Source: Sutcliffiella horikoshii (GTDB lineage Bacteria; Bacillota; Bacilli; Bacillales; Bacillaceae_I). Taken from it: 64,000 nt of DNA. Below the pieces are notes generated by a model. The model searched no databases. It was given only the letters and a program-made list of their open reading frames with translations, and was not told where the DNA came from. The translations under genes were made by a program, and so were the position numbers. This document shows, piece after piece, positions 8,817-17,330 of the stretch. Positions within the stretch are counted from its first letter, which is position 1. Each line of letters opens with the position of its first letter. The DNA is taken from NCBI RefSeq assembly GCF_019931755.1, contig NZ_CP082918.1, positions 786,001-850,000 of the forward strand, written 5' to 3'.

Positions 8817-9977
8817 ATGGCCAAAGTATTATATGGAATCGATCGTTTTGTGGATGAAAAACCAAGTATATGGAGTGGGAAACGAATTGCCCTTGTTACG
8901 AATCAAACAGGTATCACTTCTGATTTCCGCTCTACTATCGACGTGTTGAATGAAATGGAAGGAATAACCCTTCATAAACTATTTGCCTGTGAACATGGAG
9001 TAAGAGGAGATGTTCAGGCAGGTGTGCATGTAGAAGATTTTATCGATGAAAAGACAGGATTGCCTGTTTTTAGCTTATACGGACCATCCAAAAAGGTATC
9101 TACAGAGTTGTTAGAAGATGTAGATGCCATTTTTTTTGATATTCAAGATGTTGGAGTAAGATTTTATACATATTTAGCTACAGTTAAGTACATCATGGAG
9201 GCTTGTCAGCAGACTAGAACGGCATTTGTGGTAATGGACCGTCCCAATCCCATTGCACCACTTACGTCAGGGAATATCCTGGAGTCTGAGTTTGTCTCTT
9301 TTGTCGGTCCTTATTCCCTGCCTGTTTGTCTTGGTTTGACGATAGGGGAATATGCAAGGCTGATTCAAAAGGAGTTATATCCGGAAGTGGAGTTGCTTGT
9401 GTACGAGGTGAAGAATTGGGACCGGAGCATGTGGGGCGATCAATGGCAGCAGCAATGGATTCCGCCATCCCCAAACATTCCGCACTTTTCCACCACTTTG
9501 TATTATCCCGTTACATGCTTTATCGAAGGAACGAACCTTTCAGAAGGAAGAGGCACGACCAAACCGTTTGAGTGGATTGGTGCGCCATGGTTTAAGCCGG
9601 AAGAGATGATCAAGCATTTTGCTGATAAAAATATTGATGGTGTGGAGCTTATTCCCGCTTATTTTACACCAAACATGAGTAAGCACGCTGATGAACTTTG
9701 TAAGGGAGTTCAACTGTTGATTACAGATCGGCACTCTTTACAAGTATCCAAAGCCGCCTATGAATTCTTGCATTCTATCTTTTCCGTTCATGAAGAGGCG
9801 GAGTGGCTAGAACCTTTTAAAGAAGGGATGCACCCTTTTGCCGACCTATTATGGGGAACGGAAAAAGTTCGGATGGCAATTGACTCTCGTGTGCCGTATG
9901 AAGTTGCAGCAGACAGTTGGGACAAAGGATTAGATGACTGGCAGAAACGAATAGATTCGATATTACTATATGACTGA
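8817..9977 (+). CDS. namZ: Exo-beta-N-acetylmuramidase NamZ (DUF1343), cytoplasmic form
   Basis: A 386-aa DUF1343 protein. Family blocks visible are ALVTNQTGI (24-32), FFDIQDVGVRFYTYLAT, VMDRPNPI and EGTNLSEGRGTTKPFEWIG. B. subtilis NamZ (YbbC) removes MurNAc from non-reducing ends of wall glycans. That enzyme is secreted, but this protein begins MAKVLYGIDRFVDEKPS and has no signal peptide or anchor, so it should act in the cytoplasm on imported oligosaccharides. GGAGGGAAAC precedes the ATG. It sits directly before nagZ, whose product removes the alternating GlcNAc; together they can degrade a glycan stepwise. Confidence 0.9.
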   Translation: MAKVLYGIDRFVDEKPSIWSGKRIALVTNQTGITSDFRSTIDVLNEMEGITLHKLFACEHGVRGDVQAGVHVEDFIDEKTGLPVFSLYGPSKKVSTELLEDVDAIFFDIQDVGVRFYTYLATVKYIMEACQQTRTAFVVMDRPNPIAPLTSGNILESEFVSFVGPYSLPVCLGLTIGEYARLIQKELYPEVELLVYEVKNWDRSMWGDQWQQQWIPPSPNIPHFSTTLYYPVTCFIEGTNLSEGRGTTKPFEWIGAPWFKPEEMIKHFADKNIDGVELIPAYFTPNMSKHADELCKGVQLLITDRHSLQVSKAAYEFLHSIFSVHEEAEWLEPFKEGMHPFADLLWGTEKVRMAIDSRVPYEVAADSWDKGLDDWQKRIDSILLYD

Positions 9978-9993
9978 TAGAGGAGGACTTGGG

Positions 9994-11598
9994 ATGAAGA
10001 CAATTCACGAGATGACATTGCACGAAAAAGTAGGTCAATTGTTTGTTGCGGGATTTCACGGTACTGCCCCTTCTGGGGAGATAGTGAAACTAATAAAAGA
10101 TTATCACATTAGTGGAGTCATTTATTTTGCACGAAATGTGGAGGACCCTAAACAGCTTCATGCGCTTACAAAAGAATTGCAAAAAGCTGCCAAGGATGCG
10201 GGAACAGCTCCACTTTTCATCTCCATTGATCAAGAGGGAGGAATGGTTGCCCGGATAACAGAGGGTGTGACGTTAAGCCCGGGGAACATGGCACTCGGCG
10301 CAGGAGGTAATGAAGAGACAGTTTACCAGCTAGGAAAAGTAGTGGGGACAGAACTCCGCTTGCTTGGAATAAACATGAATTACGCGCCATGCATCGATGT
10401 GAACAACAATCCTTTGAACCCTGTCATCGGTGTTCGTTCTTATGGCGAGAGTGCAGAGTTTGTTGCAAGGATGGGTGTTCAGAGTGTGAATGGATTGCAG
10501 GATGCCAATGTATCTGCAGTTGTAAAACATTTTCCCGGGCATGGAGATACTAGTGTGGACTCACATTTAGACCTTCCGGTGGTTCATCATGATTTAGAGA
10601 GATTAAAAGAGTTGGAACTGGTTCCATTTTATGAAGCGTTTAAGCATGGAGTGGACGCTGTCATGGTCGCACATGTGGCATTTCCTTCTATAGATCCAGA
10701 GAAAGTTCCTTCGACTTTGTCCCGTAAGGTTGTATCGGAATTACTACGTGGAGAAATGGGCTATGAGGGTGTGGTTGTGACCGATTGCATGGAGATGAAT
10801 GCCATTATTGATTACTATGGCATAGAAGAAGCTGCTATCCTGGCAGTCGAAGCGGGAATCGATCAAGTCCTTATCAGTCATACATTTGAGCGCCAGACAA
10901 GGGCGATAGAAGCGGTGATAAAAGCAGTTGAATCGGGCCGCATCTCATTGCAGCAAATTGACGCAGCGGTGGAGAGGGTTCTTAATTTGAAGGAAGTACG
11001 TAATCTTCAAGAAAACAGCGCTGAATGGACGGATTGTAAAAGTGAAATCGGCTCTGTTAAACATACAGAACTTGCGCAAAAAGCAAGTGAGGCGAGCATC
11101 ACGTTTGTAAAGGAAAGGGAAGGACTACTTCCACTTCAGTCAGAAGAGCAGATTCTACTGATATCTGTAGATCCATATGTCACTTCAGGAGCAGATGATA
11201 CATTATATTCAGAGGTCACCATTGGTAGTTTCTTAGAGGAAAAGTTGCCAAATCTAACTGAAGTCATCGTTTCTGTTACTCCAGAGGATGAAGTGGTGGA
11301 AAAGTTGATTTTAGCAGCTTCTGGTGTGGATAAAATAATGGTTGCGACATATCAAGCCGTTCAGCACGATTCCCAGGCGGATCTTGTTCGGAAACTTGTT
11401 AAGGAATATGGGGATAAAGTAGGCGTCATTGCGTTGAGAAGTCCTTATGATGTGGTTAAGTTCCCAGAGGTATCCACTTATATTCTTACGTATGAAAGCA
11501 GGAAGCTAGCCCTTCAATCGGTTAGCAAATTCCTCTTAGGTGAAATAGAAGCAAAGGGGAAGCTGCCTATCACACTTGGAACAGCAAAGGTAAATTAA
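9994..11598 (+). CDS. nagZ: Beta-N-acetylglucosaminidase NagZ (GH3), cytoplasmic
   Basis: A 534-aa GH3 enzyme that removes GlcNAc from non-reducing ends of muropeptides or glycans. The NagZ signature KHFPGHGDTSVDSH (178-191) includes the Asp-Ser-His acid/base dyad typical of this branch, and VVTDCMEM carries the likely nucleophile Asp264. A smaller C-terminal domain covers about 345-530. There is no signal peptide, unlike secreted B. subtilis NagZ, so it works on imported substrates. The open frame extends upstream to 9970 across the namZ stop, but ATG 9994 lies 6-7 bases after AGAGGAGGA and is the likely start. anmK follows after 2 bases. Confidence 0.92.
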   Translation: MKTIHEMTLHEKVGQLFVAGFHGTAPSGEIVKLIKDYHISGVIYFARNVEDPKQLHALTKELQKAAKDAGTAPLFISIDQEGGMVARITEGVTLSPGNMALGAGGNEETVYQLGKVVGTELRLLGINMNYAPCIDVNNNPLNPVIGVRSYGESAEFVARMGVQSVNGLQDANVSAVVKHFPGHGDTSVDSHLDLPVVHHDLERLKELELVPFYEAFKHGVDAVMVAHVAFPSIDPEKVPSTLSRKVVSELLRGEMGYEGVVVTDCMEMNAIIDYYGIEEAAILAVEAGIDQVLISHTFERQTRAIEAVIKAVESGRISLQQIDAAVERVLNLKEVRNLQENSAEWTDCKSEIGSVKHTELAQKASEASITFVKEREGLLPLQSEEQILLISVDPYVTSGADDTLYSEVTIGSFLEEKLPNLTEVIVSVTPEDEVVEKLILAASGVDKIMVATYQAVQHDSQADLVRKLVKEYGDKVGVIALRSPYDVVKFPEVSTYILTYESRKLALQSVSKFLLGEIEAKGKLPITLGTAKVN

Positions 11599-11600
11599 CG

Positions 11601-12782
11601 ATGTTTCAAACACTAATAAACGTAACAAGTAAACCAGAGCGAATCGGAATCGGCATCATGTCTGGAACATCTGTAGATGGTGTGGATGTTGCTATCATTT
11701 CTGTGAAAAGCAGCGGTGAAGAGCTGAGTTATCAACAACTTGCCTTTGATACGGTGGATATACCTCAAGACTTGAGAAAGAAGATTTTTAAACAGTTTAA
11801 CCCTGCTGAGAGCTCTGTGGATAAACTGTGCAGTCTTAATTTTGAACTCGGCCAACTGTTTGCTTCAGCCGCTCGCTCTGTTGTGGAAAATGCAAGCTTG
11901 CGCGTGGAAGATATTGACTTCATTGGGTCCCATGGTCAAACAATCTATCATATCCCTGTAAATCAGCAGGATATGTGCTTAGTAAAATCGACCATGCAGA
12001 TTGGTGAAGCTTCCGTTCTTGCAGAGAAGTTTCAATGCCCTGTTGTTTCTGATTTCAGGGTGCGCGATATGGCTGCAGGTGGGGAAGGTGCACCATTAGT
12101 TCCTTATGTGGATCATTTGCTTTTCCGGTCGGATACGGAGAATATCGCCTTGCAGAACATTGGAGGAATTGGGAATGTGACCTATCTTCCTAAAGGTGGT
12201 TCTGCTTCTGATGTGATTGCTTTTGATACGGGACCGGGTAATATGATTATGGATGAGGCGATGAATATTCTGACGGAAGGTAAATTCCAGTTTGATAAAA
12301 ACGGAGAGATGGCAGCTAAGGGTACGATCAACGAAGATATTTTAAAAGAGTTGATGGACCATCCTTACTTTACGTTACCTGTACCTAAAAGTACGGGGAG
12401 GGAGTTGTTTGGGGCTGCTTATACTAGGAAGCTAGTCGATAAAATGCTTGTGAAGGGACTTTCTTCCGAAGACATTTTGGCAACGGTCACGATGTTTACA
12501 GCTTTGACTATTGTAGATCAATTAGGTCGATTCCTGCCAGGTGGAGTAGACACTCTTGTGGTGAGTGGCGGAGGGGCTTATAATGCTACCCTTCTCCGTT
12601 TCTTGAAAGAGTTAGGTGGCTTTGTGGTGAAGACCCAAGAGGATTTGGGATTTTCCAGCGAGTCTAAAGAGGCGGTGGCGTTTGCTTTATTGGCAAATGA
12701 GACGTTGTTCGGTGTGCCGAATAATGTACCTACTGCTACTGGTGCGGCCAAGCAGGTGGTGCTTGGGAAAGTGACGATTTGA
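11601..12782 (+). CDS. anmK: Anhydro-N-acetylmuramic acid kinase
   Basis: AnmK opens the 1,6-anhydro ring of anhydroMurNAc and phosphorylates O-6, giving MurNAc-6-P for MurQ. The 393-aa ASKHA kinase has GIMSGTSVDGVDVAI (17-31), the SHGQTIYH loop, QNIGGIGNVTYLP and FDTGPGNMIMDEA, all diagnostic. The C-terminus has VVSGGGAYN. It is the last gene of the operon, 2 bases after nagZ. Its presence implies that lytic-transglycosylase products (anhydro ends) are recycled as well as hydrolase products. No clear terminator follows; a repeat array starts 38 bases downstream. Confidence 0.95.
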   Translation: MFQTLINVTSKPERIGIGIMSGTSVDGVDVAIISVKSSGEELSYQQLAFDTVDIPQDLRKKIFKQFNPAESSVDKLCSLNFELGQLFASAARSVVENASLRVEDIDFIGSHGQTIYHIPVNQQDMCLVKSTMQIGEASVLAEKFQCPVVSDFRVRDMAAGGEGAPLVPYVDHLLFRSDTENIALQNIGGIGNVTYLPKGGSASDVIAFDTGPGNMIMDEAMNILTEGKFQFDKNGEMAAKGTINEDILKELMDHPYFTLPVPKSTGRELFGAAYTRKLVDKMLVKGLSSEDILATVTMFTALTIVDQLGRFLPGGVDTLVVSGGGAYNATLLRFLKELGGFVVKTQEDLGFSSESKEAVAFALLANETLFGVPNNVPTATGAAKQVVLGKVTI

Positions 12783-12819
12783 AAAATTGTGTAAAAGCAG
12801 TTGAGAGTTCACATATGAG

Positions 12820-13019
12820 ATGAAGACCTCTCTGGCGTGAAAATCGAAGGGGAGAGGTCTTCATCTGAGTTATGAAGACCTCTCTTGCGTGAAAATCAAA
12901 GGGAAGAGGTCTTCATCGGGTTCATGAAGACCTCTCTTGCGTGAAAATCAAAAGAGAGAGGTCTTCATCCGAGCTATGAAGATTTCTCAAGTGTGAAAAT
13001 CAAAAGGAGCGAGGTCTTC
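12820..13019. repeat. Tandem 52-bp palindromic repeat array A (4 units)
   Basis: Units begin with ATGAAGA at 12820, 12872, 12924 and 12976, exactly 52 bp apart. Each unit has inverted arms ATGAAGACCTCTC and GAGAGGTCTTCAT around a 15-17-base centre containing GTGAAAATC. The last unit is degraded. The units contain no gene and the centres are not variable spacers, so this is not CRISPR. The array lies between the convergent anmK and glcF genes. The same sequence family recurs at 22890. Confidence 0.9.
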
Positions 13020-13223
13020 CCGCTCTCCGGTGACAGAAATCCCTCAATCGCTGAAGTTTTGTCATCGTTGCCGCTCTCCGGTGACAGAAATCCCTCAATC
13101 GTTGAAGTTTTGTCATCGTTGCCGCTCTCCGGTGACAGAAATCCCTCAATCGTTGAAGTTTTGTCATCGTTCAAGCTCTCCAATGACAAAACTCCCCCGT
13201 TCACTGCAGTTCTGTCATCTTAG
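13020..13223. repeat. Tandem 51-bp repeat array A2 (3 perfect units and 1 degraded)
   Basis: Units start at 13020, 13071, 13122 and 13173. The first three are almost identical; the fourth is diverged. Each holds imperfect inverted arms TGACAGAA and TTTTGTCA. The array directly abuts array A but has a different sequence. Because 51 is divisible by three, repetitive open frames appear on both strands; no ribosome site supports them. Confidence 0.88.
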
Positions 13224-13276
13224 CCATGAAATCTACTATTACGTGAAATCCAAAATGGGATTCAACGTTCCCAAAA

Positions 13277-14617
13277 CTATTTACTACCTTCTAATTTCCC
13301 CTCCAACCCCTCTAATAAAAAGTCAGCAATATGAACGGCCCTCAGCACTCCGGTCAACCCTTCTCTCTCAATCCCAAGCTTCATCTGCAAAAGACACCCG
13401 GGATTTGCAGTCACGATGGTTGTCGCCATACTTTCGGCTACTTTCTCCATTTTATGGTCCAGGATCTGCATGGACATTTCGGACTCGACGATGTTGTAGA
13501 TTCCCGCAGAGCCGCAACAACGATCGGCATCTTTCATCTCATAAAAGTCTGCACCACCTACGGCCTGCAATAACAACCTTGGCTGGAGAAATGTGCCCTG
13601 TACATTGCGAAGATGGCAGGAATCTTGATAGGTCACTCGTTGAGGTCGCACCGACAAAACTTTCTCATGAAACTTCAGTTCTACCAAAATAGCTGACATA
13701 TCTTTGATTTTCTTTTTAAAGGAAAGGGCCCGTTCTGCCCACTCGGGATCATCTTTCAGGAGATGGTCGTAGTCAACAAGAAAGGCTCCGCACCCACCTG
13801 CATTGGTGATGATATAGTCCACTTCCAAGTCTTCAAACGCAGCGATATTCCGCTTTGCAAGCTCCTTGCCTTGATCCTTTTCCCCGCTATGTCCGTGAAG
13901 CGCCCCACAGCAATTCTGCTCCTTTGGTATGACAATTTCACAGCCTGCATGCTGCAAAAGCTTCATTGTGGCATCGTTTGTTTTAAGGAACATGGTATCC
14001 ATCAAGCAACCGGAAAAAAATGCTACTCTTTTTTTCTTTGTTTCAAGTGCTGGCAAATTAGTAGGACGATCCTTCATTTCCCTCATGCTAGGAACTTTTG
14101 GGAGCACCCGTTCCATGCTTGCCATGCTGTCAGGTAACAATCTCAGCAAACCGGTGTGATGAACAGCGCTTTGAAGTCCCGACCGTTGATAGATTCCGAG
14201 AAAGTTTGTCATTATCCTCATACGATTTTGGTGAGGAAACAGCCCTTCAAAGACAGTTTTTCGCAAGACACGGACCGGAAGCGAGTGTTTTTTATTTTGA
14301 TTGATGATGTCACGTGCCTCCTCGAGCAGGTGGCCATATTTTACGCCTGAAGGACAAACAGGCTCACAAGCTCTGCAGCCTAAGCACAGATCAAGAGTGC
14401 GCTCTACATCTTCATCAGGTTCTATCACCCCGTCGACCACTGCTTTCATTAAAGCGATTCGGCCCCGTGGGGATTGGGATTCTTTAAAACCTGACTCCAC
14501 ATAGGTGGGACATGATGGGAGACAGAAGCCGCAGCGCATACAGTTCAGCAGTTCATCTTCATCCATGCGACTTTTGAATTCGTCTTGAATGACTTGTTTT
14601 TCTTTTATTGAGGTCAT
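13277..14617 (-). CDS. glcF: Glycolate/D-lactate oxidase iron-sulfur subunit
   Basis: A 446-aa protein with two 4Fe-4S motifs, CMRCGFCLPSCP (26-37) and CLGCRACEPVCP (78-89), and two CCG domains (FSGCLMDTMF with NCCGALH, and SCHLRN with CCGSAGIYN). It passes electrons from the FAD subunit GlcD to the membrane quinone pool. Its ATG overlaps the glcD stop by 4 bases (ATGA), so the two are translationally coupled. No third subunit glcE is present, as in other Bacillus glcDF pairs. Glycolate and D-lactate are both plausible substrates. Confidence 0.9.
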   Translation of the reverse strand: MTSIKEKQVIQDEFKSRMDEDELLNCMRCGFCLPSCPTYVESGFKESQSPRGRIALMKAVVDGVIEPDEDVERTLDLCLGCRACEPVCPSGVKYGHLLEEARDIINQNKKHSLPVRVLRKTVFEGLFPHQNRMRIMTNFLGIYQRSGLQSAVHHTGLLRLLPDSMASMERVLPKVPSMREMKDRPTNLPALETKKKRVAFFSGCLMDTMFLKTNDATMKLLQHAGCEIVIPKEQNCCGALHGHSGEKDQGKELAKRNIAAFEDLEVDYIITNAGGCGAFLVDYDHLLKDDPEWAERALSFKKKIKDMSAILVELKFHEKVLSVRPQRVTYQDSCHLRNVQGTFLQPRLLLQAVGGADFYEMKDADRCCGSAGIYNIVESEMSMQILDHKMEKVAESMATTIVTANPGCLLQMKLGIEREGLTGVLRAVHIADFLLEGLEGKLEGSK

Positions 14618-16026
14618 TTTGACACCACCACCCGTTTTCTGGATTCCTTCGCAAAAATTTTGCCAGGATTCATGATGTTGTTCGGGTCGAATGCCAGTTT
14701 AATGGCCTTCATGGCTGCAATACCTTCTGCCCCTAGCTTCCACTCCAGGTAAGGTGCCTTCATCATTCCGACTCCGTGCTCGCCAGTGATGGTTCCGCCA
14801 AGCTCGATGGCCTTTGCAAAAATGTCTTCAAATGCCGCTTCGACACGTTCCATTTCTTCGTGGTCGCGAGCATCTGTCGCTACTGTTGGGTGAAGGTTGC
14901 CGTCCCCTGCATGCCCGAATGTACAGATTTTCACCTGATGCTTTACCGCAATCTCACTGATAGATTTTACCATCGTGGCAATTTCAGAGCGAGGGACCGT
15001 TGCATCCTCAAGAATCGTCGTTGGCTTCAGTCTTGCCAGTGCAGATAAAGCGGAGCGGCGGGCGGTACGCAATGCTTCTGCTTCCAGTTCCGATTGTGCC
15101 ACTTGCACGGAAACAGCCTTTTCTGCCAGACAAATCTCCTGTATTTTTTGCATATCTCTTGCCACCACTTCAAGAGGACCGTCCTGTTCAATGAGAAGAA
15201 CTGCCTGCACGTCTGTAGGGAGGCCTATTTTAGCGAAATCCTCGACAACCTCTAGGGTCGGTTGATCTAAAAATTCAAGTGTAGCAGGGATGATTTTATT
15301 GGAAATGATGGTGGAAACCGTTTTGGCTGCGGCCTCGATATCTTGATAGAGGGCAAGCATCGTCTGTTTCGTTTCCGGCATAGGTACAAGCTTCAACGTT
15401 GCTTCTGTAATGATGCAAAGCGTCCCCTCTGAACCGACAAATAGTCTCGTAAGGTCATAACCAGCAACATCCTTTGCAAGCTTGCCGCCCGTCCGGATGA
15501 TATCCCCATTAGGCATAACCGCTTCTAGAGCCAAAACATAATCACGAGTAACTCCATATTTCAAGCCGCGCAATCCACCAGAATTTTCATTGATATTGCC
15601 GCCGATCGTGGAAATCTTCATAGAACTTGGATCTGGCGGATAAAATAAACCCTTCGCTTCAACAGCTTGAATCATATCAAGGGTTACAAGACCGGGCTGA
15701 ACCGTGACTGTTAAGTTCTCTTCATCCAACTCAAGGAGTTTGTTCATATGGGTAAAAAGGAGTACGATACCGCCTTCTGTGGGACAGGTCCCTGCGCAGA
15801 GGTTGGTGCCAGATCCTCTAGGGACGAGCGGAATGCGGTGTTCGTTGCATAGCTTTACGATTTGAGAGACTTCTTCTGTGTTGTGGGGAACGATGATAGC
15901 ATCCGGCATAGATTGATAATTCGGCGTAGCATCATAAGAATAGACAAGCTTTTCGGCCTTGCTGTCCCGATAATTTTCGGATCCGACAATATGGATAAAT
16001 TGTTTTTTTAAACGTTCACTAATCAT
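14614..16026 (-). CDS. glcD: FAD-linked glycolate/D-lactate oxidase subunit
   Basis: A 470-aa flavoprotein of the GlcD/DLD family. The N-terminal FAD_binding_4 domain (about 40-180) has PRGSGTNLCAGTCP and DPSSMKISTIGGNINENSGG, the PCMH-type FAD site. The C-terminal FAD-oxidase domain ends with the family blocks FGHAGDGNLHP and GGTITGEHGVG. It oxidises a 2-hydroxy acid to the 2-keto acid. The ATG lies behind GGAGGTTTTTTTT. It is co-transcribed with glcF and faces the CdaR-type regulator upstream. D-lactate released by MurQ in the neighbouring operon could be a substrate; this is inference. Confidence 0.9.
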   Translation of the reverse strand: MISERLKKQFIHIVGSENYRDSKAEKLVYSYDATPNYQSMPDAIIVPHNTEEVSQIVKLCNEHRIPLVPRGSGTNLCAGTCPTEGGIVLLFTHMNKLLELDEENLTVTVQPGLVTLDMIQAVEAKGLFYPPDPSSMKISTIGGNINENSGGLRGLKYGVTRDYVLALEAVMPNGDIIRTGGKLAKDVAGYDLTRLFVGSEGTLCIITEATLKLVPMPETKQTMLALYQDIEAAAKTVSTIISNKIIPATLEFLDQPTLEVVEDFAKIGLPTDVQAVLLIEQDGPLEVVARDMQKIQEICLAEKAVSVQVAQSELEAEALRTARRSALSALARLKPTTILEDATVPRSEIATMVKSISEIAVKHQVKICTFGHAGDGNLHPTVATDARDHEEMERVEAAFEDIFAKAIELGGTITGEHGVGMMKAPYLEWKLGAEGIAAMKAIKLAFDPNNIMNPGKIFAKESRKRVVVSK

Positions 16027-16123
16027 AAAAAAAACCTCCCAGTCTATAAAACATCTTATCTTTATTTTATAAGAAGGAAGAGGGGAACTCTATGTATATT
16101 TATCTAAAGTAAAAGGCGGTTAA

Positions 16124-17242
16124 CTAGTGATTATTTGTAGAATCATCCAAAAGGATGCATGCAAGGTAAAGAGTGGTCAAATCATGTGGTTTTTTCAATT
16201 CTAAATCAGTTAACATCTCCACTTTACGCAAACGGTAATGCAAGGTATTTATATGAATGTGCATGGCTTTGGCCGTCTCTTTCAAGGATAAGTGGTGGGT
16301 AAAGTAGACTTGAATCGTCTCAAATAAGTCCTTCTCGGATATGACTGGAGAAAGGAGACGTTGAGCAAACTCCTTTTTCACCTCAACAGGGATTGCTTGC
16401 AATATCATTTCAAGGCGAAGTTCTTCTTCAAATGTAATTGGCACATCCATAGAACAGGCATTCAGCGCTCTTTCAGCCTCCAGATAGGAATCTTTTAACG
16501 AAGAAAAATTTCCTGCTTTTCCAATTCCCATAAAAACAGGTGCACCTATATAGCTTTGGAGTTGATCTTGGAATTTCGTCAGAAGCGTATGGAGAGCCTC
16601 CTTGCTTGAAATTCTACTGCTTGCGAGAAGTAAAATCATACGGTTCTGTCCCCATTGCACAAGAATATCTTCCTTCTTCAGCTCTACATCCAATTCGGAA
16701 AAATGCCATCTTTTTGTTTTCATGAGCGCTTCATCACTCTGAAACTCTATTAAAATAACTTGCCTGTTCACTTCTAGGTTTATACCTAGCACTTCAGCAC
16801 GTTTTTTAATGGAAGTGGATGGTCCGTCCTTCAATAACCAATCAAACACAAATGTCTCAAGCGATCTTGCTTCCCACTCAAATTGATCCTGGTAATGATT
16901 TTCTTGGATCAATAGCTCTGTCATTTTCTTGATCAATTCCCCGTAAGGAAGCACTTTTTCTGGCGTTCCTGTAATGCCGATCACCCCAACAACTTTTTGC
17001 TGATGGAAGAGGGGAAGGGTGATGCCTGCTTTTACACCCGATAGAGTCGTTTCATCCACCTTAGAGATAATTCGCATTTGTTTATCCGAAGCCGCAAGAT
17101 AAGCCCCTTCATGGAATTTACCAAGTCTATCAGGGTCTGTACTTGCAACGATGATTCCGGATGTATCGACGATAATTAAATCTTCTTCTATAAAATTTTT
17201 CACTTCTCGTATGATCTTTTTGGCAAGGGATGTTCGCAGCAA
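16124..17242 (-). CDS. CdaR-family sugar diacid/glycolate regulator
   Basis: A 372-aa regulator. The N-terminal sugar-diacid recognition domain (about 1-130) has TSGIIVASTDPDRLGKFHEGA and VVGVIGITGTPEKV. A GGDEF-like middle domain follows, and the C-terminal PucR-type HTH (about 310-365) reads LKETAKAMHIHINTLHYRLR. Relatives sense small hydroxy or dicarboxylic acids. It lies 97 bases upstream of glcD on the same strand, so it most likely controls glcDF. The start is TTG 17242 with AGGAGGTC 6 bases upstream. No strong terminator follows it, so readthrough into glcDF is possible. Confidence 0.82.
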   Translation of the reverse strand: MLRTSLAKKIIREVKNFIEEDLIIVDTSGIIVASTDPDRLGKFHEGAYLAASDKQMRIISKVDETTLSGVKAGITLPLFHQQKVVGVIGITGTPEKVLPYGELIKKMTELLIQENHYQDQFEWEARSLETFVFDWLLKDGPSTSIKKRAEVLGINLEVNRQVILIEFQSDEALMKTKRWHFSELDVELKKEDILVQWGQNRMILLLASSRISSKEALHTLLTKFQDQLQSYIGAPVFMGIGKAGNFSSLKDSYLEAERALNACSMDVPITFEEELRLEMILQAIPVEVKKEFAQRLLSPVISEKDLFETIQVYFTHHLSLKETAKAMHIHINTLHYRLRKVEMLTDLELKKPHDLTTLYLACILLDDSTNNH

Positions 17243-17256
17243 GGTGAGACCTCCTA

Positions 17257-17289
17257 TAAAAAAAGCGGCCTAAAGGGAAGGGCCGCTTT
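17257..17289 (-). terminator. Terminator of the YdaG-like gene
   Basis: On the minus strand AAAGCGGCC pairs with GGCCGCTTT over a 10-base loop, followed by a run of seven T residues. It ends the transcript of the gene at 17331-17753 just before the CdaR-type regulator begins. Confidence 0.9.
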
Positions 17290-17330
17290 CTAGTCGTTAT
17301 ATTTAACTTACCATAAGTATAAGAAGGCTT

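Noticed and set aside
12974..13223. Repetitive open frames on both strands encoding 17-residue repeats
   Set aside because: They arise from the 51-bp period of the repeat array, which is divisible by three. No ribosome site precedes them and both strands are open equally.
12820..13223. CRISPR array
   Set aside because: The whole unit including the centre repeats, so there are no unique spacers, and no cas genes are present.
13030..13692. Long + strand frame of 220 codons overlapping glcF
   Set aside because: It begins inside the repeat array and then runs antisense to glcF, with an arginine/serine-rich, non-protein-like sequence.
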